Shown here piece by piece: positions 38,416 through 47,007 of a stretch of DNA of 64,000 nucleotides. Below the pieces are notes generated by a model. It searched no databases. It saw only the letters and a list, made by a program, of their open reading frames with translations, and had not been told where the DNA came from. Source of the stretch: Staphylococcus arlettae (GTDB taxonomy: Bacteria; Bacillota; Bacilli; Staphylococcales; Staphylococcaceae); the NCBI RefSeq assembly GCF_002902345.1, contig NZ_PPQB01000012.1, positions 55,957 through 119,956 on the forward strand, in the 5' to 3' direction. The number at the start of each line of letters is the position of its first letter. Positions within the stretch are counted from its first letter, which is position 1. The position numbers and the translations under genes are program-made.

Positions 38416-39615
38416 ATGTTTATGAATTTGAAAGACAAGTTATTCCATTTAGTGGAAGATCAAGAACAAGAAATGATTCAGATACGTCGACATTTACATC
38501 AACATCCTGAATTATCATTTCAAGAGAGTAATACCGCAGAGTATATCAAAAACTTTTATCACAATAAGGATGTATCACTCAAACAACCTGTATCAGATGC
38601 ACATGCGATTATCGTTGAAATTAAAGGAGGTCAACCTGGTAAAACGATTGGTTTACGTGCTGATTTTGATGCTTTACCAATTTCAGAAGAAACAGAAGTG
38701 CCCTTCAAATCACAAAATGAAGGTGTCATGCATGCGTGTGGTCATGATGCCCATACTGCCTATTTATTAGGTGTTGCAAATGCACTAATCGAGGTTAAAG
38801 AAGAACTTTCTGGCACTATAAAAATTATCCATCAGCATGCCGAGGAACTACCACCAGGTGGCGCTCAACAAATTTTAGCTACTGGAGCTTTAACAGATGT
38901 TGATGAAATTTATGGTATCCATATTGTACCAGCTGTAGAACCTGATACCATTGCCTATAATAAAAATAATGCATTTGCTGGTAGTTCAACATTCACATTA
39001 ACAATTAAAGGCTTAGGCGGTCATGCAGCCAGTCCACATAAAACACATGATGCTTTAATTGCTGGGACACAGTTTGTCAATGCCATCCAAACTATAGTTT
39101 CTCGTAGAATAGACCCATTAGATACCGGCGTAATAACAATTGGAGCGTTTGACGCACCGGGAACTGCTAATGTTATTCAAGATACAGTGACAATAAAAGG
39201 AACAGCCCGTTATTTAAATGATGACTTAGAGCAGTTTATGTATCAAGAAATCGAAAAAATTGCTCAAAGTGTTGCGCTTGGCTTTGACGTTACGTATGAC
39301 CTTGATTATCAATTTGGTTATCCGGTGTTATATAATCATCCAACACAAACTGATAATGCTGCAAAAGTATTAACACAAAGCAAAGGTGATTACTTCCAAC
39401 ACCTAATAGAAATACCGCAAGTCACAGGGTCAGAAGATTTTGCGTATTATTTACAACAAATACCTGGTACCTTTTATTTCATAGGTAGCAAACCATATAA
39501 TGTAGACACACCTTATATGAATCATCACCCTAAATTTGAAGTCAATGAAGATTGTTTACTCGTAGCAGCAAAATCACTCATTGATATCACATTAGATCGT
39601 TTACAAAACGCATAA
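38416..39615 (+). CDS. M20 family amidohydrolase/peptidase
   Basis: A roughly 400-residue zinc amidohydrolase of the M20D group (N-acyl amino acid or indole-acetyl-amino acid hydrolase like). Metal-site motifs are HACGHDAHTAYLLG, HQHAEELPPGGA, GLGGHAASPHKTHDA and TGSEDFAYYLQQIPG. Substrate specificity cannot be told. The ATG at 38416 has AGAAG five bases upstream; a second ATG two codons later and an upstream extension from 38383 are alternatives. It stands alone between two terminators. Confidence 0.88.
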   Translation: MFMNLKDKLFHLVEDQEQEMIQIRRHLHQHPELSFQESNTAEYIKNFYHNKDVSLKQPVSDAHAIIVEIKGGQPGKTIGLRADFDALPISEETEVPFKSQNEGVMHACGHDAHTAYLLGVANALIEVKEELSGTIKIIHQHAEELPPGGAQQILATGALTDVDEIYGIHIVPAVEPDTIAYNKNNAFAGSSTFTLTIKGLGGHAASPHKTHDALIAGTQFVNAIQTIVSRRIDPLDTGVITIGAFDAPGTANVIQDTVTIKGTARYLNDDLEQFMYQEIEKIAQSVALGFDVTYDLDYQFGYPVLYNHPTQTDNAAKVLTQSKGDYFQHLIEIPQVTGSEDFAYYLQQIPGTFYFIGSKPYNVDTPYMNHHPKFEVNEDCLLVAAKSLIDITLDRLQNA

Positions 39616-39624
39616 CAAACGCAG

Positions 39625-39660
39625 ACAAACCTTAGGAGAGAGCCCCTAAGGTTTGTTTTT
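39625..39660 (+). terminator. Terminator of the M20 gene
   Basis: ACAAACCTTAGG / CCTAAGGTTTGT with a T-tail. Confidence 0.92.
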
Positions 39661-39710
39661 ATATCTATTAGTTAATTTTATTAAATACCAATGGTCTTTT
39701 AGGCCAAATA

Positions 39711-39804
39711 TTGACAGGGCTTTATGCCGACTCCTGCGGAAATAGCACAAGCGAAGACTACAGGCTGAGCTGTGCCCGCGGAAAGCGTGCACAAAAACTG
39801 CCAA
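39711..39804 (+). repeat. Structured repeat, copy E
   Basis: A 94-bp copy, TTGACAGG to ACTGCCAA, with CCGACTCCTGCGGAAATAGC and GAAGACTACAGGCTGAGC. It shares a four-base deletion pattern with copy F (the ACTCGCC and GAGGC segments are shortened), so E and F form a subfamily. Confidence 0.87.
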
Positions 39805-39921
39805 CAAAACCAATTATTTTATCGATCGTCATGGAGTGAAACGATTCAATGATGTCCCATTTCCTTGTTTTAGAACACGGGCAAATTTTAAATGATAATT
39901 CGTTTGAACTTTAATTCAATA

Positions 39922-40015
39922 TTGGCAGTCTTTTGAGCCGACTCCTGCGGAAATAGCACAAGCGAAGACTACAGGCTGAGCTGTGCCCGCGGAAAGCGTG
40001 CACAAAAACTGCCAA
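39922..40015 (+). repeat. Structured repeat, copy F
   Basis: A 94-bp copy, TTGGCAGT to ACTGCCAA, almost identical to copy E, whose start is 211 bp away. The linker between E and F is not the one in the 14-kb array. It ends 16 bases before the YitT stop codon. Confidence 0.87.
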
Positions 40016-40031
40016 CAAAACCAGTTACTTT

Positions 40032-40868
40032 TTAGTTATTAAATCTTAAGAAGCCATTACCAAATACATCTCGAACATCATGTACAACAACAAAGGCATC
40101 TTGATCAATATCATTAATAATTTGTTTTAATGGTGTTAATTGATTTTGAGAAATCACCACATAGATGACCTCCATATCTTTTTGCGAATATTGCCCTTTA
40201 CCATTTAATAGCGTCGCGCCTCTTCCAGTAGCTTGATAAATACTTTCACTAATCGCTTTATGCTGATGCGAAATGATAGTTACAGCCTTTTGTGGATTGA
40301 AACCTTCTAAGACGAAAGACATTGCTTTTTCTACCATGAAAAGCATCACAATTGTAAACAACACATTTTGAAAACTAATTGCTACCAATGCAGACACTAC
40401 AACAATGATATCTAATATTAATAATCCTTTGGCAGGTTTCACATTAAAATACTTATAAATAATCATTGCGATAACCGATGTACCACCTAATGTACCTCCT
40501 GTATTTAAAATCAGACCTGTGCCAATCCCAATAAGTACACCACCAAAAATCACTGCAATAAATGTGGAATCAATACCTAAATTTATCCGTTCAGTCAACG
40601 TTAAAAATAAAGAAATAAAAGTAATCGTAAAAATAGTATAAATCGCACTTACTCTACTTAAATATTTCCAACCGATGATAATTAAAAAGATATTAATTAT
40701 TAGAGTAGATAATGCCGGAGAAATAGACAACGTATATTTCAAAATCAATGAAATACCAATTGAACCACCTTCACCTAAATTTGTTGGAATGACAAATGCA
40801 TTGATACCTACTGCTGCTAAAAAAGCGCCTAAAGCAATAAAGATAATATTTTTTAAATGCTCATTCAT
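40032..40868 (-). CDS. YitT family membrane protein (DUF2179)
   Basis: A 278-residue protein with five or six N-terminal transmembrane segments (about 7-170) and a C-terminal cytosolic DUF2179 domain (about 195-275, FNPQKAVTIISHQHKAISESIYQATGRGATLLNGKG). The family is widespread in Firmicutes and its function is unknown. AGGAGG precedes the start. It is transcribed alone. The expected downstream terminator is not clear; repeat copy F lies at its 3' end. Confidence 0.87.
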   Translation of the reverse strand: MNEHLKNIIFIALGAFLAAVGINAFVIPTNLGEGGSIGISLILKYTLSISPALSTLIINIFLIIIGWKYLSRVSAIYTIFTITFISLFLTLTERINLGIDSTFIAVIFGGVLIGIGTGLILNTGGTLGGTSVIAMIIYKYFNVKPAKGLLILDIIVVVSALVAISFQNVLFTIVMLFMVEKAMSFVLEGFNPQKAVTIISHQHKAISESIYQATGRGATLLNGKGQYSQKDMEVIYVVISQNQLTPLKQIINDIDQDAFVVVHDVRDVFGNGFLRFNN

Positions 40869-40996
40869 ACTATTTTTCAGCCTCCTTTAATTCATTTTTA
40901 ACACACAGCTTTAAATTATAACTGATTTAGAGATACTGTAAAACCTTATTTTCCCAAGAAAATAAAGTCGCAATATTAAAATAATATTTACATAAT

Positions 40997-41031
40997 AAAA
41001 AGCACTCCCCACTATAGTGGAAGTGCTTTTT
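40997..41031. terminator. Bidirectional hairpin after the nitroreductase gene
   Basis: AAAAAGCACT / AGTGCTTTTT with inner CCACTA / TAGTGG; only the central C/A positions are unpaired. It terminates the minus-strand nitroreductase gene. Confidence 0.88.
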
Positions 41032-41051
41032 GTAAGATCAAATTAAGTCCT

Positions 41052-41681
41052 TTAAACATATTGCATAACTTTGTCTACAGGCATTCTATATGAAGCATGA
41101 GCTTCTTTAACACCTTTACCAACAGCGATAATTACAACTGGGACATAACGTGTCGCATCTAAGCCTAATGTTTCTGCGATTTGATCCGCTTCAAAACCAC
41201 CAATTGGATTCGTATCATAACCATGTGCTTTAGCTACTAACATAAATTGCATAGCAGCAAGACTACTATCAATTTTAACGATGTCATTCATTTGTTGCGT
41301 TGAAATACTATTATAAAACTCTGTTACGGTCGGTAACATTTGGTTTTTAACTTCTAATGGCATATAGTTATTTTCTACGGCTTTACTATAAATAAATTCA
41401 CCATTTTCATGACATGCCATATCTCCAAAAATAACTACCATGGCAGAAGATGTATCATTTTGATTAGTATTAAATTTAATTAACGGACGTAACTTAGCTT
41501 TTCCTTCGTCACTTTCAACAACCATAAAGCGCCAAGGTTGCATATTTACCGAAGATGGTGCCATCGTTGCCTGGCGAATCATATCTTCCATTTCTTCGTG
41601 TGGAATTTTATATTGTTCATCAAAAAGTTTCACAGATTTGCGACCAGCTAAAATATCTTTAAAATCATTCATTTTTGTCAC
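41052..41681 (-). CDS. Nitroreductase family FMN oxidoreductase
   Basis: A 209-residue flavoprotein. The FMN-binding motifs are GRKSVKLFDE, the conserved PSSVNMQPWRFMVVE near residue 40 and the C-terminal GFEADQIAETLGL / VPVVIIAVGKG. Members reduce nitro compounds, quinones or flavins with NAD(P)H; the physiological substrate is not evident. The likely start is GTG at 41681 with GAAGG 8 bases upstream; an ATG three codons later is too far from it. Confidence 0.86.
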   Translation of the reverse strand: MTKMNDFKDILAGRKSVKLFDEQYKIPHEEMEDMIRQATMAPSSVNMQPWRFMVVESDEGKAKLRPLIKFNTNQNDTSSAMVVIFGDMACHENGEFIYSKAVENNYMPLEVKNQMLPTVTEFYNSISTQQMNDIVKIDSSLAAMQFMLVAKAHGYDTNPIGGFEADQIAETLGLDATRYVPVVIIAVGKGVKEAHASYRMPVDKVMQYV

Positions 41682-41841
41682 TATACTTTCCTTCTTTCTA
41701 ATTATGCGTAGCTCAACTACTTATTTTTCACATAATCAGTATAATAAATATATTCGGTTCAGAAAGCAGCTATCAAGATTCATTATACGTTGTCTATACA
41801 ACACATATAGCAAAGTGTTAATTAACTTAATATTTCAGTTA

Positions 41842-42627
41842 TTATAAAGCATTCACACCTTTAAAAATAAGATAAATACTCATAAGAATTAACACTATTT
41901 TTAATAAATTGGATAATTTAGCAGCATCTATACTTTGATTGATTTTAACTCCAATTCGCGTACCTACGAAACTCGCAAGAATTAAAATGATACCATACCC
42001 CCACAACACATGCCCTTGGACAATATGACCTACGGAACTAGATAAACTGGAAGTGAATATAATAATCATACTCGTAGCCACAGCAACATGTGGTGTGAAA
42101 TTAAAGACGATAATCATTAACGGTGTCATTAAAACTCCACCACCTATGCCAAACAAACCAGCTGTTATACCAACAAAGAAAGAAAAACCAATCGCTAATG
42201 GTATATGTACATTTTTCTCTTTATCTTCAGTTTTTGCTGCTAAACGATCCTTAATAATTAAAATGATAGAAATAATTAGTAAAAATGCGCCAAATATGAT
42301 GTTAAAGTAAACATCATTTAAAAAGCGACTTAAATATGCGCCAAATAATGAGCCCGGAATAATGCCGATTGAAAACATTATTCCGTGTTTAAAATCAATT
42401 GAGTTTTTACCACTCGCACGATATCTTAAAATGGAAAATAACCCTGTAAATACTAAAGTTAATGATGATATACCGATTGCGGTTTGTGTTGTAATACCTG
42501 ATAATATATCAGAATTAGCCCCGATAAATACTAATGTAGGCACAATAATAATGCCACCACCTACACCAATCAGTGATCCAATAATTGAGGATACGACTCC
42601 AATTAAAAGCAATATGATAATCGCCAT
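41842..42627 (-). CDS. TSUP (TauE/SafE) family membrane permease
   Basis: A 261-residue membrane protein with about eight transmembrane helices in two repeated halves, each with a glycine-rich start (GSLIGVGGGIIIVPTL and GLFGIGGGVLMTPLMI). The family exports or imports sulfur oxyanions and organic acids. No linked pathway gene is present, so the substrate is open. A second, distantly related TSUP gene is at 56142. AAAGGGTG precedes the start. Confidence 0.87.
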   Translation of the reverse strand: MAIIILLLIGVVSSIIGSLIGVGGGIIIVPTLVFIGANSDILSGITTQTAIGISSLTLVFTGLFSILRYRASGKNSIDFKHGIMFSIGIIPGSLFGAYLSRFLNDVYFNIIFGAFLLIISIILIIKDRLAAKTEDKEKNVHIPLAIGFSFFVGITAGLFGIGGGVLMTPLMIIVFNFTPHVAVATSMIIIFTSSLSSSVGHIVQGHVLWGYGIILILASFVGTRIGVKINQSIDAAKLSNLLKIVLILMSIYLIFKGVNAL

Positions 42628-42659
42628 AGTTACACCCTTTCAATATGTATAGCATTAAT

Positions 42660-43571
42660 TTATTTTAAATTATTTTTATAATTATTAATTTTAACACTTT
42701 TATCATCTTCATTTGCTTCAAAATACCAAATTCCATCATCTTCAATTAAGTTTTCACCATCTATTGTTGCTTTATGCATATTTTTAAGTGCAGGTTTATA
42801 GTTACTATACAATGATTTTAAATCTCCTAAGCTTAAATTTGTTTGTACATTATTTTCTGTCACTTTCAGTATACGGTTCAACGTTATCAAACTGTTGGAC
42901 TGGTTTAATTTTTTACCTAATGCTTCAATAACTTGTCTCTGTCTTGCAGTACGTCCTTCATCTCCGCCAGCACCTGTTTCCTTACGACTACGTACGTAAT
43001 CTAATGCTTTATCACCGGATAATGTAACTTTCTTACCTTCCTTAAAATTAGAACCATTGTAATTAAAAGTTGCATTACTAGTAACTGTTACACCATCACA
43101 AAGATCAATGAGTTGTTGGAAACCATCCATATCGACTGTCATATATCCATCTATTGGCACATTTAAATTTTGACGCAAACTTTCCATTGCTAATTTAGGC
43201 CCACCATATGCATAAGCGTGTGCCATTTTTTCATGACCTTCTATACCTGGTATTTCACTATATGTATCTCTTGGCACGGAGATTAGTTCAGTCTTCTCAT
43301 TCTGTGGATTTATAGATGCTATTACTATAGTATCTGTACGTTGACCCGTATGTGTTTTTGCGCGAGTAGCATCAGAATCCACACCAAAAATGGCTATTGA
43401 AATTGGTTTTTGTGCTTTAATTTTGTGCTGTGTCGCTACAGTTTGTTTACTATGTTGTGAATCTTGAATCGCATTATTAAAATGAATTATTTTATATATT
43501 ATAAAACTACTTATGACGATTAATAATATCAATAATATCATTATTATTTTACTTCTCTTGGTTATATTCAT
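42660..43571 (-). CDS. LytR-CpsA-Psr (LCP) family protein
   Basis: A 303-residue protein with one N-terminal transmembrane helix (about 9-28) and an extracellular LCP domain. Conserved arginines and acidic residues appear in IAIFGVDSD, RTDTIVIASINP, ISVPRDTY, DYVRSRKETGAGGDEGRTARQRQVIEAL. LCP enzymes attach teichoic acid, capsule or other lipid-linked polymers to peptidoglycan. It is the third gene after an FtsW-like and a PAP2 gene and is probably co-transcribed. GGAGG precedes the ATG inside the PAP2 gene's end. Confidence 0.9.
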   Translation of the reverse strand: MNITKRSKIIMILLILLIVISSFIIYKIIHFNNAIQDSQHSKQTVATQHKIKAQKPISIAIFGVDSDATRAKTHTGQRTDTIVIASINPQNEKTELISVPRDTYSEIPGIEGHEKMAHAYAYGGPKLAMESLRQNLNVPIDGYMTVDMDGFQQLIDLCDGVTVTSNATFNYNGSNFKEGKKVTLSGDKALDYVRSRKETGAGGDEGRTARQRQVIEALGKKLNQSNSLITLNRILKVTENNVQTNLSLGDLKSLYSNYKPALKNMHKATIDGENLIEDDGIWYFEANEDDKSVKINNYKNNLK

Positions 43572-44139
43572 GACGGTATTCCTCCGTTTCTGTCATAGCT
43601 AATGATATTAACATAATAGCTATGACTAACAAGCTTCCTACAGTATCAGTAAGATAATGCGCATTAACATAAACACGTGACAGTATCATTGCACAAACTA
43701 ACACAATACCAATAACTTTAACCCCTTTATGATGCGTAATTAATATGATTAAACTTACTAAAATACTTACGCTTAATACGTGCATACTCGGAAAGCTATA
43801 CCCATCAAAAGCAACTGATGGTCGAGGTCGAGCAATAGCATATTTCATAACGGTACCAATAAGAAACACACTAAAACACCAAAAACCATATAACCAAAAT
43901 GTTTTGCGTCGATAAAAGTACAGACCTGTTAAAATTAATAATACTAAAATCAAACAATGCACTGGCGCTAAGATATCGGACAAAATACTAAGCCCTTGTT
44001 TGAAAAATGGATTCGGTAGTAAGTGCAGTGCAAGTTGATGTGCGTAACGATCAATCATGTCACTTACTCCAGTAATAATGCACATCAGTAATAAAATTAG
44101 TAATGCACACAACGAAAGCATGGAATAAAAGTTTTTCAA
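43549..44139 (-). CDS. PAP2-type lipid phosphatase
   Basis: A 196-residue membrane phosphatase with about five or six helices. The three PAP2 motifs are KYAIARPRP, FPSMHVLS (Met in place of the usual Gly) and SRVYVNAHYLTD. Such enzymes often recycle undecaprenyl pyrophosphate. The start is taken as TTG at 44139, which has AGGAGG 8 bases upstream; the ATG at 44157 would place that ribosome site inside the gene. It overlaps the LCP gene by 23 bases. Confidence 0.86.
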   Translation of the reverse strand: MKNFYSMLSLCALLILLLMCIITGVSDMIDRYAHQLALHLLPNPFFKQGLSILSDILAPVHCLILVLLILTGLYFYRRKTFWLYGFWCFSVFLIGTVMKYAIARPRPSVAFDGYSFPSMHVLSVSILVSLIILITHHKGVKVIGIVLVCAMILSRVYVNAHYLTDTVGSLLVIAIMLISLAMTETEEYRHEYNQEK

Positions 44140-44140
44140 T

Positions 44141-45316
44141 TTAAGCGCCTCCTGCATTTATTTTTCTGGCAACTGCCATTAATGTGCCAATTGCTAAACT
44201 GATACTTAACATGGATGAACCACCATAACTTAGCATTGGCAGTGTTACACCAGTTAATGGAATCATCCCTGAGACACCTGCTAAATTGATAAACACTTGA
44301 ACAAAGATGTAACTCACAATACCTATACAGACTAATTTATAAAAATGATCTGTTGTTTTATTGGCATAAATAAGTCCTTTCACCAAAATAACAGCATAAA
44401 TAATTAATACACAGACCACTCCTAACAATCCCATTTCCTCGGAAATAACTGTAAAAATAAAATCTGTATGTGGCTCAGGTAAATAACCTAGTTTAGAAAT
44501 GCCATTACCCAAACCACGTCCCGTCAGCCCTCCATTGGCAATAGAAGTTAAAGCAGTGGTAAGTTGATAACCATCACTATTTTCATATTTGAAGGGATCA
44601 ATAACGACTTGTAAACGCCTTAAACGGTAAACATTTTTAACATCAAAGATTAATGTGTAAATTATGTATAACAACATAGGAACTAACGTTACGCCCAATA
44701 TTTGTAGCTTTATTTTATTTTTGATATCAGAATACAACAATATACAAGCAATAATTGCTACGGTTAAAAGCGTTCCACCTAAATCGCCTTGTAATAATAC
44801 TAAAAATAGTCCAATTCCTAACAGTGCTAATGGAGGAATTAATTGCTTTACGCTATAATCTATTTTTAATGATAAGCGTCGATCAATAATGTAAGAAAGA
44901 TAAAAAATAGAAGTTAGTTTTAAAAACTCTGAGGATTGTAAACTAAAAAATCCTAAATTAATCCAATTGCGAGAACCATTTATTTCTTTACCAACCAACA
45001 CTGTAATTAATAATAGGGCTAATGTTGCTAATACGATGAATTGTTGAGTCCCACTCCGTTTGAACGCATTTAAATTTAAAAACAAACTAAAAAATAGCAC
45101 AATGCCTAAACCTAATACGAAAAAGATTAATTGTCTGGTCATAAAATGATTGGCTTTAATTGGTAATCCATTAGTTAATGTTCCTTTAGATGCTGCAACC
45201 ATACTCGCACTATAAACCATTACAACACCTACTAAGCCCAATAAGATATAACACAGGATTAAACTAAAATCTAAATACTTCACCTTCTCCCAAATTTTCA
45301 AAATGACTTGCTTCAT
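44141..45316 (-). CDS. FtsW/RodA/SpoVE (SEDS) family glycosyltransferase
   Basis: A 391-residue protein with about ten transmembrane helices. SEDS hallmarks are VMVYSASMVAASKGTLTNG, GSRNWINLGFFSLQSSEFLKL, LLQGDLGGTLL, RGLGNGISKLGYLPEPHTDFIFTVISEEMG and PMLSYGGSSMLS. SEDS proteins polymerise glycan strands from lipid II, normally with a partner class B PBP. No PBP gene is adjacent. Sequence resembles FtsW more than RodA, but housekeeping copies normally sit in other contexts, so this may be a paralogue. GAGGTG precedes the ATG. First gene of a three-gene unit. Confidence 0.9.
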   Translation of the reverse strand: MKQVILKIWEKVKYLDFSLILCYILLGLVGVVMVYSASMVAASKGTLTNGLPIKANHFMTRQLIFFVLGLGIVLFFSLFLNLNAFKRSGTQQFIVLATLALLLITVLVGKEINGSRNWINLGFFSLQSSEFLKLTSIFYLSYIIDRRLSLKIDYSVKQLIPPLALLGIGLFLVLLQGDLGGTLLTVAIIACILLYSDIKNKIKLQILGVTLVPMLLYIIYTLIFDVKNVYRLRRLQVVIDPFKYENSDGYQLTTALTSIANGGLTGRGLGNGISKLGYLPEPHTDFIFTVISEEMGLLGVVCVLIIYAVILVKGLIYANKTTDHFYKLVCIGIVSYIFVQVFINLAGVSGMIPLTGVTLPMLSYGGSSMLSISLAIGTLMAVARKINAGGA

Positions 45317-45573
45317 ATGCTCACCTCAGTACATTTGCTATACTTTAGTAAAACAAAATGCAAGTTTTAGCACAATCATACTTTAGGACTACCTAACTTT
45401 TTTATAAACATAGGCTAAAATTAGTTTTGCACCATATATCTACTCTATTCAATACAACTACTATTTCTACTGTTCGTCTAATCAGTGGCACCCCATACTG
45501 CATTATTCAAAAAACTTAATTGTTTTATATACTTAATAAATTTATTTTCTTAAAAAATATTTTCAAAAAGCGA
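45317..45573. other. AT-rich gap between divergent FtsW-like gene and mmuP
   Basis: It holds the two divergent promoters. I looked for an S-box (SAM) or T-box leader in front of mmuP and see none. Confidence 0.5.
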
Positions 45574-45602
45574 TTGACTAAATTTTCAGAAAACAATACA
45601 AT
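45574..45602 (+). promoter_or_regulatory. Promoter of mmuP-mmuM
   Basis: TTGACT (45574-45579), 17 bases, TACAAT (45597-45602), about 58 bases before the mmuP start. Confidence 0.7.
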
Positions 45603-45660
45603 TGATGATTATATTTAAAATTACGTTTTTTAATTAAGTTACGATGTGAGGAGCACTGTT

Positions 45661-47007
45661 ATGCAACAACACGATAGTTTTAAACGCACCATGAAACAAC
45701 GACATTTAATGTTACTTAGTTTTGGTGGCGTAATTGGTACAGGATTATTTTTAAGTTCAGGTTATACTTTGCAACAAGCAGGACCATTAGGTACAGTTCT
45801 CTCCTATATAATTGGTGCTGTACTCGTATATCTAGTTATGCTGTGCTTGGGACAACTAGCAATTAAACACCCCGTTACCGGAGGTTTTCATGTTTATGCG
45901 AGTCGTTATATCCACCCAGCTGTAGGTTACATTGTAGCTTGGTTTTATTGGCTAACTTGGACAGTAGCTTTAGGTTCAGAATTTACTGCTGTCGGTCTAT
46001 TAATGCAAAAATGGTTACCCGATGTTCCCGTTTATATTTTTTCTACGATTGCCATTATTCTAGTATTAGTGTTTAATATCATTTCTACACGCTTTTATGC
46101 CGAAGTGGAATTTTACTTTTCTTTAGTTAAGGTTATAGCTATCATTGCGTTTATTATTTTAGGTATTGCTGTAATTATTGGTTTGATTAACTATGATGGC
46201 TACCAAGGTAGTAGCACTATTATAGAACGTTATACACAACCAACTTTCCCTAATGGTTTAGGCGCAGTATTTTTAACTATGTTAGCAGTAAATTATGCTT
46301 TTAGTGGAACAGAATTAATAGGTATTGCTGCTGGAGAAACTGAAGCTCCAGCACAAGTTATTCCTAAAGCCATTCGTGCAACACTATGGCGTCTTATTAT
46401 TTTCTTCATAGGCACAATGGTAGTCATCTCAATTTTGATTCCTAGTTACCAAGGAAAATCATTAGAAAGTCCTTTTGTTGTGATTTTTCAACGTATTGGT
46501 ATTCCATTTGCTGGTGATATTATGAATATCGTTATTATTACAGCCTTACTGTCTGCTGCTAATTCAGGGTTATATGCAGCTAGTAGAATGATTTGGAGCT
46601 TAGCGAATGAGGGCATGTTCCCGCAATGGTTTGGAGTCTTAAACCGAGCTAAATTACCTATTCGCGCTATACTTTTTAGTATGCTCGGTGGCTTACTGTC
46701 ATTATTATCTAGTGTTTATGTCGCTGATACACTGTATGTCGTTTTAGTCTCAATAGCCGGGTTGGCAGTCGTTATTGTCTGGATGAGTATTTGTATTTCT
46801 TACTTTAATGCTAAACGCCTTGAACCTTCACTTAAAATACATCAAAGTGTCCCTATCATTGCCTTTATTCTTTGTTTCATTTCATGTATTGGAATGATTT
46901 TTGATAGTAATCAAGCGCCAGCATTGTATTTCGGTATACCATTTGCTGTACTAGCACTACTTTACTATTACTTTAAATACAACCGTAAGGAGTCGACAAA
47001 TCTATGA
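45661..47007 (+). CDS. mmuP: APC-family permease, probable S-methylmethionine transporter
   Basis: A 448-residue, 12-helix amino acid permease. The N-terminal signature is RHLMLLSFGGVIGTGLFLSSGYTLQQAGPLG, followed by SRYIHPAVGYIVAWFYWLTW and FSGTELIGIAAGETEAP. The start at 45661 has GTGAGGAG 7 bases upstream. It overlaps mmuM by four bases (ATGA), and that pairing is the main reason to assign S-methylmethionine; homocysteine uptake is an alternative. Confidence 0.87.
   Translation: MQQHDSFKRTMKQRHLMLLSFGGVIGTGLFLSSGYTLQQAGPLGTVLSYIIGAVLVYLVMLCLGQLAIKHPVTGGFHVYASRYIHPAVGYIVAWFYWLTWTVALGSEFTAVGLLMQKWLPDVPVYIFSTIAIILVLVFNIISTRFYAEVEFYFSLVKVIAIIAFIILGIAVIIGLINYDGYQGSSTIIERYTQPTFPNGLGAVFLTMLAVNYAFSGTELIGIAAGETEAPAQVIPKAIRATLWRLIIFFIGTMVVISILIPSYQGKSLESPFVVIFQRIGIPFAGDIMNIVIITALLSAANSGLYAASRMIWSLANEGMFPQWFGVLNRAKLPIRAILFSMLGGLLSLLSSVYVADTLYVVLVSIAGLAVVIVWMSICISYFNAKRLEPSLKIHQSVPIIAFILCFISCIGMIFDSNQAPALYFGIPFAVLALLYYYFKYNRKESTNL

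Noticed and set aside
45317..45660. Possible SAM riboswitch or T-box before mmuP-mmuM
   Set aside because: None of the conserved core elements or an antiterminator/terminator pair is visible; an ordinary promoter explains the gap.
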